Below are positions 25,291 through 33,108 of a stretch of 64,000 nt of DNA, piece after piece. The stretch is taken from NCBI GenBank assembly GCA_013177805.1, contig JABLXU010000006.1, positions 155,331 through 219,330 of the forward strand, read 5' to 3'. Position 1 is the stretch's first letter; the number at the start of each line of letters is the position of its first letter. This DNA is from Candidatus Omnitrophota bacterium. GTDB taxonomy: Bacteria; Hinthialibacterota; Hinthialibacteria; Hinthialibacterales; Hinthialibacteraceae. The translations under genes and the position numbers were made by a program. The notes beneath the pieces are model-generated. The model saw only the letters and a program-made list of their open reading frames with translations, was not told the DNA's origin and made no database searches.

Positions 25291-26574
25291 TTATCCCGCC
25301 ACGGCCTTGAAGGCGGTTTCGGCGGCGTGAATGGTGCGTTCGATTTCGCGGTTGGAGTGGGCGTTGGAGAGGAAAAACGCCTCGAATTGGGAGGGTGGCA
25401 GGTAGATTCCGGCTTCCAGCATGGAGCGCCAGAACGCGGCGTAGCGTTGCGTGTCCGATTGGCAGGCGGATGCGAAATCGGTGACCGGCCGGTTGGTGAA
25501 GAAGACGGTCATCATCGAACCTACGGCGTTAATTTGCACCGGGACGCCCGCCGCCTGGGCCGCCTCGCGCAGTCCCTGGACCAGGATTTCGGCTTTTTGC
25601 TCCAAATTCTCGTAAAATCCGGGGGATTTGATGAGTTGCAGGGTCGCGATCCCGCCAGCAGTGGCCACCGGATTCCCCGAGAGGGTGCCGGCCTGGTAGA
25701 CTTCGCCCTCGGGCGCGACATGTTTCATGATGAGGTCTGATCCGCCATACGCGGCGATGGGCATTCCGCCGCCCATGATCTTGCCCAGGGTGGTGAGGTC
25801 GGGTAGCACGCCGTAGCGTTCTTGCGCCCCGCCATAGGCCACCCGGAAGCCGGTCATCACTTCGTCGAAGATCAGCACCGATTCGTGCTCGGCGGTGAGG
25901 ACGCGGAGGGTTTCGAGATAGCCGGGCTGGGGAGGGACTACGCCCATGTTGCCGGCCACCGGTTCCACGATGAGGGCCGCGATTTCCTTGGAGTGCTTCC
26001 GAAACGCCTCGCGCGCGGCGTCGATGTCGTTGTAGGGGATCAAGATGGTATCTTCCACTACCGATTTCGGCACACCCGGGGTACTGGGGATCGCCAGGGT
26101 GGCCACGCCCGATCCGGCCTGGGCCAGCAGGGCGTCGTGGTGGCCGTGGTAACCTCCGATCATCTTGACGATCTTGCTGCGGCGGGTGAAGGCACGGGCC
26201 AGGCGGACGGCGCTGAGGGTGGCTTCTGTCCCCGAATTGACCAGCCGCACCTTGTCGATGGAAGGAACCGCGTCCACGATCATGCGGGCGATGGTTACTT
26301 CCCGGCGTGTCGGGACGCCGAAAGCCGTGCCCTCCCGTACCGCGCTTTCCATGGCGGAAACCACCTCCGGATGCGCGTGTCCCAGGATGAGCGGGCCCCA
26401 GGCGCAAACGTAATCAATATAGGCGTTTTCGTCCTCATCGGTGAGGATGCAGCCCTTGCCGCGCGCCGCGAAAAAGGGCGTGCCTCCCACGGCGTTCCAG
26501 GCCCGGACAGGGCTGTTGACCCCGCCGGGGATGACCGCCGTGGCGGCGGCGAACAATTCGGACGATTTGGACAT
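25291..26574 (-). CDS. hemL: Glutamate-1-semialdehyde 2,1-aminomutase
   Basis: 427 residues, the usual length. PLP-enzyme family III motifs are complete: GGVNSPVRAW, GPLILGHAHPEV, VNSGTEATLSAVRLARAFT, LIFDEVMTGFRVAYGGAQ, the PLP lysine in TTLGKIMGGGMPIAAYGG, and YQAGTLSGNPVATAGG. It makes 5-aminolevulinate from glutamate-1-semialdehyde in the C5 route to heme. AGGTGA precedes the ATG. The tRNA terminator lies just upstream, so hemL needs its own promoter or relies on readthrough. Confidence 0.97.
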   Translation of the reverse strand: MSKSSELFAAATAVIPGGVNSPVRAWNAVGGTPFFAARGKGCILTDEDENAYIDYVCAWGPLILGHAHPEVVSAMESAVREGTAFGVPTRREVTIARMIVDAVPSIDKVRLVNSGTEATLSAVRLARAFTRRSKIVKMIGGYHGHHDALLAQAGSGVATLAIPSTPGVPKSVVEDTILIPYNDIDAAREAFRKHSKEIAALIVEPVAGNMGVVPPQPGYLETLRVLTAEHESVLIFDEVMTGFRVAYGGAQERYGVLPDLTTLGKIMGGGMPIAAYGGSDLIMKHVAPEGEVYQAGTLSGNPVATAGGIATLQLIKSPGFYENLEQKAEILVQGLREAAQAAGVPVQINAVGSMMTVFFTNRPVTDFASACQSDTQRYAAFWRSMLEAGIYLPPSQFEAFFLSNAHSNREIERTIHAAETAFKAVAG

Positions 26575-26584
26575 GCTTCACCTA

Positions 26585-26624
26585 TAAAAAACCGGCAACT
26601 CATTGGGGAAATTTGAGTTACCGG
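26585..26624 (-). terminator. Terminator after tRNA-Met
   Basis: Minus-strand CCGGTAACTCA ... TGAGTTGCCGG (26624-26614 and 26602-26592, one mismatch) followed by TTTTTT. It ends the tRNA transcript 11 bases past the CCA end and lies just before hemL. Confidence 0.8.
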
Positions 26625-26635
26625 AGGATGGGCCA

Positions 26636-26712
26636 TGGTAGCGGCGCAGGGACTTGAACCCCGGACGCCACGGATATGAGCCGTGTGCTCTAACCAGCTG
26701 AGCTACGCCGCC
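26636..26712 (-). tRNA. tRNA-Met(CAU), probably elongator
   Basis: 77 bases with encoded CCA. Acceptor GGCGGCG/CGCCGCU with G1-U72 wobble, D arm GCTCAGCTGGTTAGAGC, anticodon arm CACGG-CTCATAT-CCGTG with anticodon CAT, and T arm around GGTTCAAGTCC. The start GGCGGCGTAGCTCAG matches elongator tRNA-Met better than initiator (no 1-72 mismatch of the C-A kind). A tRNA-Ile2 read by lysidine cannot be fully excluded. Confidence 0.93.
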
Positions 26713-26745
26713 ATCGAGAGTGTGTATCTGAAAAATTGTACCTTT

Positions 26746-26774
26746 ATTATAGCACCTCCAATCTAAAGAGAGAA
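26746..26774 (-). promoter_or_regulatory. Probable promoter of the tRNA gene
   Basis: A perfect TATAAT at 26751-26746 (minus strand) lies 33 bases before the mature tRNA 5' end. The -35 region at 17 bases reads TTCTCT, a weak match. Confidence 0.45.
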
Positions 26775-26843
26775 CATGTTCGAGGCCTTTTTTCGGGTCT
26801 TTTTGGACTTGGCCTGATCCCCCTCTTGCAGGGCAGGAACGGT

Positions 26844-27260
26844 TCACCCGCAGAGTTCCTCCGGCTTGAAAAAGAGTGCCACTTCGCGCTGGGCGCTTTC
26901 CAGGGAATCGCTGCCGTGCACGATATTGCGCGTGAAATTGTTGGCCAAGTCGCCCCGGATAGTGCCGGGTTCGGCCAACAGGGGATTGGTCTTCCCCATC
27001 ATCAGCCGCAAGGCAGACACGATGCCCTCGCCGCGCCAAACCATGGCGACCAACGGCCCCTCGGTGATATAGGAAATCAACTCCTCGAAAAATGGTTTCC
27101 CTTGGTGTTCGGCGTAGTGTTGTTGAGCCAGTTCACGGGACATGCGCATCAATTTCATTCCCGCAAGATCCCACCCGCGCTTTTCCAGCCGCGAGATAAT
27201 TTCGCCCACCAGTTTGCGTTGGACCCCGTCGGGTTTGATCAGGAGCAGCGTTTCTTCCAT
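26844..27260 (-). CDS. ndk: Nucleoside diphosphate kinase
   Basis: 138 residues, normal size. Motifs: [29 protein letters not shown], the substrate loop and the catalytic His in [16 protein letters not shown]. It passes a phosphate from ATP to other NDPs through a phosphohistidine. AAGGGGG precedes the ATG. The gene lies upstream of the tRNA on the same strand, apparently as a separate unit. Confidence 0.97.
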   Translation of the reverse strand: MEETLLLIKPDGVQRKLVGEIISRLEKRGWDLAGMKLMRMSRELAQQHYAEHQGKPFFEELISYITEGPLVAMVWRGEGIVSALRLMMGKTNPLLAEPGTIRGDLANNFTRNIVHGSDSLESAQREVALFFKPEELCG

Positions 27261-27437
27261 GGTCCCCCTTGTGATCTCTTATGTTTATGTTATTGCGTCA
27301 GAGGCGTTATCCAAAGGGGAGAAGGTAGCACCGGACGGGAATTCAATCAAGCAGCATGGCCGTTCCGATGGCGAAGATTCTTGTTCATTTCTGCCAAACA
27401 TCCTGGACAAGGCGTGCCTCTCCGATTCGGCTGTCAT

Positions 27438-28499
27438 TTACACACTCACTGCCGTGGATTTGTAGTGCGAGCGGTAGAGGGCCTCGATGATTTTCAGAAA
27501 CTTGTATTCTTCCTCGCCGGGAGTGGCCGGCGGGCGGTTTTTCTGGATGGCTTCAACGAAGTCTTGGACGATATTGAGATTGACGTTCCAGCGTTCGAAA
27601 TCGGTGGCGGGGGCGATGGTGACCGGTTTGCCGCTGCGGTCTTCGTAGATCTGGAAAAAGATGTCCTGGGTCCAGGCCAGGGGATCGAAAGCCAGGCCGG
27701 CGCGCGAGCCAAAGATGCGTACGCGGGTCGAACTGTTCATGTGGGCCGCCCAGGCCCGTTCCCACAGCACCGTGAGGCCACCCTTGCAGCGGAGGAAAGC
27801 CCCGCCGTGTTCTTCCACGTCGAACACGAGATCTTGCGGAGGTTCATCGATGCCCCGGAAGCAAAATCCGTCGATTCGTTCGACGGCCAGGTTGTCGAAA
27901 AGGCCGAAAAGGATGTTCAAATCGTAGATCCCCCAGTCGAGCATGGCGCCGCCGCCGGCCTTGGATTTGTCGAGGCACCAGGTGGCGGTGGGATGGTAAT
28001 CGAGGCCGGGGCGGTTGCGCCGGGAAATCCCGGAGAGGGTGACATGATACACGTTTCCCAGTTCGCCTTCCGTGATAATCTCGCGGGCTTTCCGCACGGT
28101 GGGGCTGAAGCGGTAACGGCCGGAGCAGGAAGCCAGGATTCTGCCCGCCCGGCGGGCGCGTTTGACCATGCGGTAGGCCGACGCGGCGCTAGTGGTCATA
28201 GGTTTTTCGCACAGGACGTGTTTTCCCGCAGCGAGGGCGGCCAGCGCGATTTCCTCATGCGCGAAGGAAGGCACGCAGATGACGACGCCATCGATTTCCT
28301 CGAGGGCCAGCAGATCCTTGTAATTCGTGAAGGTCTGGGGGATGGCGTACTCGGCGGCGGCCTTGGCGAGTTGGGACTCATTGGAATCGGCGATGGCTGC
28401 CACCTTGCATCGGGGGATCACCCGGAATCCACGGATGTGTTCCAGCCCGATCATGCCGACGCCGATGATGCCGATTTGAATTTCCTGCCGCTTGCTCAT
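27438..28499 (-). CDS. Gfo/Idh/MocA family oxidoreductase
   Basis: 353 residues. Rossmann domain with IGIIGVGMIGLEHIRGF, ADSNESQLAKAAAEY, VVICVPSFAHEEIALAALAAG and the family EKP (HVLCEKPMTTSAA). The C-terminal substrate domain has GGGAMLDWGIYDLNILFG, the usual GGALxDxGxHxID segment with Tyr replacing His. Such enzymes oxidise or reduce sugars, polyols or their derivatives with NAD(P). The ATG at 28499 is preferred to the TTG at 28508 because AAGGAG is too close to the latter. Substrate unknown. Confidence 0.9.
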   Translation of the reverse strand: MSKRQEIQIGIIGVGMIGLEHIRGFRVIPRCKVAAIADSNESQLAKAAAEYAIPQTFTNYKDLLALEEIDGVVICVPSFAHEEIALAALAAGKHVLCEKPMTTSAASAYRMVKRARRAGRILASCSGRYRFSPTVRKAREIITEGELGNVYHVTLSGISRRNRPGLDYHPTATWCLDKSKAGGGAMLDWGIYDLNILFGLFDNLAVERIDGFCFRGIDEPPQDLVFDVEEHGGAFLRCKGGLTVLWERAWAAHMNSSTRVRIFGSRAGLAFDPLAWTQDIFFQIYEDRSGKPVTIAPATDFERWNVNLNIVQDFVEAIQKNRPPATPGEEEYKFLKIIEALYRSHYKSTAVSV

Positions 28500-28578
28500 G
28501 AGATTCAATGACTCCTTCGCCCGTGTATAACCGTATCTGGAAATTCAGCGTAGGGTGCATCCATGGAAACCTGGTCAA

Positions 28579-29202
28579 TCAAATCGTCCATAGTTCCTCC
28601 GGCAGGTGGTGGACATCGTTCAGGCTGACGATGATCTTGCGGGCATCCCCGAACCACCGGACGTGTGAGAACGAGGCATTCCGGAACGTGAAAGTCACGG
28701 AGCGGTTGGAATTCAGCCCCAGCAGGTGATGAAAGAGAATCCGGCCGAATTCGATATGGCCGATCAGGCAGACCCGGTCCTCTGTGTCCCGGTGGCGTTC
28801 TTCGAGGATGCCAAGGGCTTGTCGCGCCCGTAGGTTGATTTCCTCTGTAGTTTCAGCGGTTTGCGGCCACCAGCGGCCCTCGCCCAGAGAGGCGGGGAGG
28901 TTCGCCCAGGGGAAAAGGTCCCGCAGTTCGGGAGCCGTGCGGGCGTTCCAGGCGGTCCCCCAGGTCTCGCAAAAGACGGGGGAGATGACCGGATCGAGCG
29001 GGAGGGTCTGGCGGAGAAGGTCCACGGTTTGCAGGGCACGGTACAGGGGGCTGCAATAGAGATGGGTGATGCCTTCCCGCGCCAGCCGGGCCGCGGCTTG
29101 GTTTATCTGCCGGACGCCGGTTTCGGTCATGGGAGGATCCAGGCCGGCGATGCCGGAGACATTGCCCACGGTTTGTCCATGCCGCACGAAAAATAAATCC
29201 AC
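28579..29202 (-). CDS. Histidine phosphatase family protein (phosphoglycerate-mutase-like)
   Basis: 207 residues from the GTG at 29202, which has AAGGGAAGGA seven bases upstream; an in-frame TTG at 29232 is possible. Signature VDLFFVRHGQTVGNVSG with catalytic RHG, SPLYRALQTVDLLR, the acid-base ETWG segment and VCLIGHIEFGRILFHHLL with the second His. It removes phosphate from a small molecule or protein through a phosphohistidine. It lies about 80 bases upstream of the oxidoreductase on the same strand, perhaps one operon. Confidence 0.88.
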   Translation of the reverse strand: MDLFFVRHGQTVGNVSGIAGLDPPMTETGVRQINQAAARLAREGITHLYCSPLYRALQTVDLLRQTLPLDPVISPVFCETWGTAWNARTAPELRDLFPWANLPASLGEGRWWPQTAETTEEINLRARQALGILEERHRDTEDRVCLIGHIEFGRILFHHLLGLNSNRSVTFTFRNASFSHVRWFGDARKIIVSLNDVHHLPEELWTI

Positions 29203-29388
29203 TTGTTTGTCCTTCCCTTCGGCTATTTCCAACCGATTGAACTTTGTGGCGATCCCGCAATAATGAGCGATATGCGCCGCGGCAGCGCGGGATTGTGCGG
29301 GATTGTGGTTGTTACTCTATCATTCCCGCCGGAGTGGACAAGGCCGGGATTTCGAATCATAAGTCGTGTCAAGAGAGGAGCCGTATCA

Positions 29389-29751
29389 ATGGAAATCACC
29401 CGCGATGAATTGAAACGGATATTGCGTGAGCTGATTCAGGAAGATCTGCCGGTAGGCCATACGCCTCTGGGCGACCGGTGGATTGGAGGCAAAATGTATT
29501 TACAGCCCCGCGATTCGAACGCCACGCCCAAGGAGATCCCCATCGAGGTGTTTTTCCACAAGATCGTCATGGTCCGCGACCGCCTGCGGGTGATGGAGCA
29601 AGCGATCAATGCCCATAAGAAATTGACCGACGAAGACAAAGTGAATTTGCAGCAATATATCACCAAGATTTACGGATCGCTGACCACGTTCAACGTGTTG
29701 TTCAAGGACAAATCCGATCATTTCGTGGGGGAGAGCGGGAAGGAGAAGTAG
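29389..29751 (+). CDS. Conserved-looking small soluble protein, unknown
   Basis: 120 residues from ATG 29389, with AAGAGAGGAG eight bases upstream; the longer frame from 29203 is not used. The sequence is charged and well formed (MEITRDELKRILRELIQED, then TPLGDRWIGGKMYLQPRD and a helical YITKIYGSLTTFNVLF). No signal peptide, no membrane segment. I do not recognise the family. It resembles neither neighbour, and is transcribed away from the histidine phosphatase. Confidence 0.65.
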   Translation: MEITRDELKRILRELIQEDLPVGHTPLGDRWIGGKMYLQPRDSNATPKEIPIEVFFHKIVMVRDRLRVMEQAINAHKKLTDEDKVNLQQYITKIYGSLTTFNVLFKDKSDHFVGESGKEK

Positions 29752-29858
29752 AGGTGGTCCAGAGGTTGAACCACGGACAGTTCAGAAAAGCTATGTGGAT
29801 TTCATGGATCAAGGGGGATAGAGTGTAAATCTGACGAGAAAAGTAATGCCGTAAAATT

Positions 29859-29891
29859 TTCTCTCACCCCGGCCCTCTCCCAGAAGGGAGA
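29859..29891 (+). repeat. Dispersed repeat A, copy 2
   Basis: TCTCACCCCGGCCCTCTCCC, AGA turn, GGGAGA. Non-coding gap before queC. Confidence 0.65.
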
Positions 29892-30011
29892 CGTCTTCAT
29901 AGGGGAGAAGGAGGTGGTGGGGTGTGATCCTATCGAGACTCATCCAACGGATTGAAGGCTGAGAGAGTCCTGCATTCGGGCAAATAATAACAAACCGTAA
30001 AAAGAGAAATT

Positions 30012-30764
30012 ATGGAAAGAGAAAGAACAATGACCACAGAGGAAAAACCGGCATCCCGGGACGGCTCAGGACCGGCAAGGGCGGTGGTGTTGCTGAGCGG
30101 GGGGGTGGATTCGGCCACGGCGTTGGCGGTGGCGCGCAACGAAGGCTTTCACTGCGTGGCGTTGAGTTTCCGCTATGGCCAGCGGCATGAAATCGAACTG
30201 CACGCCGCCCGGCGGGTGGCGCAATCCCTGGGAGTGACGGATCATCGCATTGTTGAAATCGATCTGCGGCAATTCGGGAAATCGGCTCTTACCGGTGATA
30301 TCGAGGTCCCTAAAAACCGCCCGCTGGAGGAAATGAGCAGTGCCATTCCGGTGACCTATGTCCCGGCGCGGAATATCATCTTTCTCGCGTACGCCCTGGC
30401 GCTCGCCGAAGTGACGGGGAGCCAGGCGATCTTCATCGGAGTCAACGCGATCGATTACAGCGGTTACCCGGATTGCCGTCCTGCGTTTATACAACAGTTT
30501 GAGGAAATGGCCCGGACCGGCACCCAAATGGGCGTCGAAGGCCGGCCAGTCCGTATCCACGCCCCGCTTCTGTATCTGAGCAAGGCGGAAATCATCCGGC
30601 GGGGAGCGGCTTTGGGAGTCGATTATGCCCTCACGCACAGTTGCTATGATCCCGATGCCGAGGGCCGCGCGTGCGGCCAGTGCGACAGCTGCCGGCTCCG
30701 CAAAAAGGGATTTGCCGAAGCGGGGATACCCGATCCCGCCGTCTATGTCTCGCATGCCGGGTGA
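30012..30764 (+). CDS. queC: 7-cyano-7-deazaguanine synthase
   Basis: 250 residues (244 if the ATG at 30030 is used; AAAGAGAAAG lies before that one). PP-loop ATPase motif [54 protein letters not shown], and the C-terminal zinc cysteines [21 protein letters not shown]. It converts 7-carboxy-7-deazaguanine to preQ0 with ATP and ammonia for queuosine. No other que gene lies nearby. The next gene overlaps its end by 20 bases. Confidence 0.96.
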   Translation: MERERTMTTEEKPASRDGSGPARAVVLLSGGVDSATALAVARNEGFHCVALSFRYGQRHEIELHAARRVAQSLGVTDHRIVEIDLRQFGKSALTGDIEVPKNRPLEEMSSAIPVTYVPARNIIFLAYALALAEVTGSQAIFIGVNAIDYSGYPDCRPAFIQQFEEMARTGTQMGVEGRPVRIHAPLLYLSKAEIIRRGAALGVDYALTHSCYDPDAEGRACGQCDSCRLRKKGFAEAGIPDPAVYVSHAG

Positions 30765-32523
30765 TGGCGGATTGGCGCGGGGATGGCTCCTGACCTTGTT
30801 GGTTGTTTTGAGTTGCGTGGCATGTGGGTCTCCCACGCCGGAGACGGAGGGGGAGGGGGCGGAACCCGTGTTGGAGTTCAAGGGCCAAGACACGGCGTAT
30901 TTTGTCAAGCGGATGACGGATTGGACGCGTTTTTCCCGTGCGGACGCCTCCCAGCGCCTGGTGATGCGCTCCAGCCATCATCCCGCCCATGAACCGCAGG
31001 ACGCGGGGGTGTTTTGGGGCGATCCGCTTATTCAAGACGGCCACGAGTGGCATGTGATGTTGGATGAAAAGGGGCCGGGTTGTATCACCCGCCTCTGGTT
31101 GTCCAGCGGCGCGCAAGGACGGCTGCGGTTTGAATTCGACAATGAAATCCGCCCCCGCCTGGAGATGAGTGTGGCGGAATTTTTCAGCGGATCGCTCAAA
31201 GAGGCCGCGGGCCCCTTCATCCTCTCGGTATCGGAAACCGGCAGCGGTCATGTCAGTTACATGCCCATGCCATTTCAGACCCGGTGCCGGGTCATGACCG
31301 ACACCACCCAACCGGATTTCAAGTATCAAATCAATGCCCTGATTCTGGCGCCCACCGAAGAAGTCCATACCTTCACGCCGCTTTTCGACGCCCGTACCCG
31401 GAAGGCGTTCGTGGAGGCGGTAACCCAGATCCATACGCCGGGGTATCAGCGGTTTCAATCCGTCGAAAAGCAAGAGAGACGCTATACGCTTCACCCCCAT
31501 CAAACAGAGATGCTGCTCAATTTTCCCGGCCCGGCCGCGATCGACTATCTGGAATTCCAATTCGCGGAGGAGCCGGTCACGGAGGTGCTGAACAATCTGG
31601 AATTGACCCTCTACTGGGACCATCTGAACTATCCCAGCGTTTTGTGCAGCCTGATCGATTTTTTCTGTGGCAACCGCCTGCAAGACGATTGGAACACCTT
31701 GCCGCTTGGGTATCAGCGGGCCCAGAAAAAACTCTACTGCCAGTTTTACATGCCCTTTTATGACAACGCCCGGTTGAACCTGAAAAACAAGAATGAAAAA
31801 CCCATTTCCCTCACCTTCCGGTATCATGTCAAGTTGGTCGATGTACCCAGGGATACGTTGTATCTGCATGCCCGGTCGCGGCAGCGGGTTTTCAACGTTG
31901 GATTGTTGTATCCCGTGCTGGAATATGAAGGCAGCGGGTATTTCGCCGGTTGGAACATGATCAGCCTGGCCGAACCGATGGAACCTAAGTCGTTTTTTCT
32001 GGAAGGCGATGAATATTTCTATATCAACGGGGAAGCCGAGCCGTCCTGGAACGGAACCGGCCTGGACAATTATTTTAACGGCGACGACCGGTTAGAGCAC
32101 GCGGCCCGGTTTCAGTATCCCTTATTTGGATGCATTGGCCGGACGGAATCGGCGGGCGGCGGCTTCAATTGTTACCGGTTTCACTTGCTCGACGCGATTC
32201 CCTTCCACACGTCGCTGGTGCTGGCGCAGGAGGCCGGGTGTCCCATTCAATTCGCTTCCCTTCCGGTTGAACGGCCGGTGCGGACGACTAACAAGTGGAC
32301 GTGTTTCTGGTATGGCCGCCCGGCCACGGGAATCGTTCCCCGGGGTGAGAATCTCTACTATTGCAATCCCACCCAAGATCCGCAAGGCGTGCCGGACGAA
32401 AACAGCCCCTTGTTGCAAAGCGAATCGTTTCAGATCAAACTCCCCAAGGGAACTTGGTGGATTCACGTAGCGCCGATCTGGGATTTAACCCGAGTCCAAA
32501 GCATCCAAAAAGTGGTGGAATAA
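30745..32523 (+). CDS. DUF2961/GH172-like lipoprotein
   Basis: 592 residues from ATG 30745; an ATG at 30754 is also possible. A hydrophobic leader ends in a Cys pair ([11 protein letters not shown]) that could serve as a lipobox. The mature part has DUF2961 marks: [13 protein letters not shown] near the start and [20 protein letters not shown] later. In characterised GH172 enzymes the second block ends GTGTEDYF; here it reads [10 protein letters not shown], so the Glu usually taken as one of the two catalytic acids is Asp. The family cleaves fructofuranosides or arabinofuranosides. It is translationally coupled to queC by overlap, with no evident functional link. Confidence 0.78.
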   Translation: MSRMPGDGGLARGWLLTLLVVLSCVACGSPTPETEGEGAEPVLEFKGQDTAYFVKRMTDWTRFSRADASQRLVMRSSHHPAHEPQDAGVFWGDPLIQDGHEWHVMLDEKGPGCITRLWLSSGAQGRLRFEFDNEIRPRLEMSVAEFFSGSLKEAAGPFILSVSETGSGHVSYMPMPFQTRCRVMTDTTQPDFKYQINALILAPTEEVHTFTPLFDARTRKAFVEAVTQIHTPGYQRFQSVEKQERRYTLHPHQTEMLLNFPGPAAIDYLEFQFAEEPVTEVLNNLELTLYWDHLNYPSVLCSLIDFFCGNRLQDDWNTLPLGYQRAQKKLYCQFYMPFYDNARLNLKNKNEKPISLTFRYHVKLVDVPRDTLYLHARSRQRVFNVGLLYPVLEYEGSGYFAGWNMISLAEPMEPKSFFLEGDEYFYINGEAEPSWNGTGLDNYFNGDDRLEHAARFQYPLFGCIGRTESAGGGFNCYRFHLLDAIPFHTSLVLAQEAGCPIQFASLPVERPVRTTNKWTCFWYGRPATGIVPRGENLYYCNPTQDPQGVPDENSPLLQSESFQIKLPKGTWWIHVAPIWDLTRVQSIQKVVE

Positions 32524-32548
32524 GGGATTCAACGGCATGCTGCGGGAA

Positions 32549-32923
32549 TCAAGCGGGGCCAGGTTCAGCGGGTGGATCATTTTTTTGATTCAGATGCCGC
32601 ACGGCCTCCTCGACCGTATCAAAGATATCCACCACTTGGTTGAGGCGGATCACTTCGAAAGCGTGATCGACTTGCCCGCTCAGGCCCACGCAGAGCAGGC
32701 TACCTCCCAGTTCCTTGACTTCGCGGTAGGTGCTGATCAATAAGCCGATGAAATAGGAGTCGACCATAACGCACGAACTCAGATCTAATACCAAATTGTA
32801 TTGCCGGCTTAGAAAAGCGACTGTCAGCACTTGGCGCATGCGGTCCAGGATCTCTTCGGTCAGTTCTGGTTCTTCCACGTGGATGACGAAACAACTGGAC
32901 AATTGCTCGTGCCAGATAGCCAT
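32549..32923 (-). CDS. STAS-domain protein (anti-sigma factor antagonist type)
   Basis: 124 residues, a single STAS domain: CFVIHVEEPELTEEI, LVLDLSSCVMVDSYFIGLLI with the phosphorylatable Ser after Asp, then GGSLLCVGLSGQVDHAFEVI and IFDTVEEAVRHL. Such proteins swap partners by Ser phosphorylation to free sigma factors or other targets. No kinase or phosphatase partner is adjacent. Convergent with the GH172-like gene, 25 bases apart. Confidence 0.88.
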   Translation of the reverse strand: MAIWHEQLSSCFVIHVEEPELTEEILDRMRQVLTVAFLSRQYNLVLDLSSCVMVDSYFIGLLISTYREVKELGGSLLCVGLSGQVDHAFEVIRLNQVVDIFDTVEEAVRHLNQKNDPPAEPGPA

Positions 32924-33108
32924 TTGAATTTCCCAGGGCGCGAGAAATAAAACAACAAATTTTACACGATTTTAACGGCTTATACTACCCAGGCTCGAGG
33001 AAAAGGGATAGGGTGATCCGCAGAGCGACCTGGCGGCGGAGAAAGGATTTTGCATGGAGCCGGGAAGATGTATGGCCCGTATTATTGAATGCCTGAGGTC
33101 TCTTGCCC

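Noticed and set aside
26736..28511. 591-codon plus-strand open frame across ndk and the oxidoreductase
   Set aside because: Covers two clear genes on the minus strand; no family likeness of its own.
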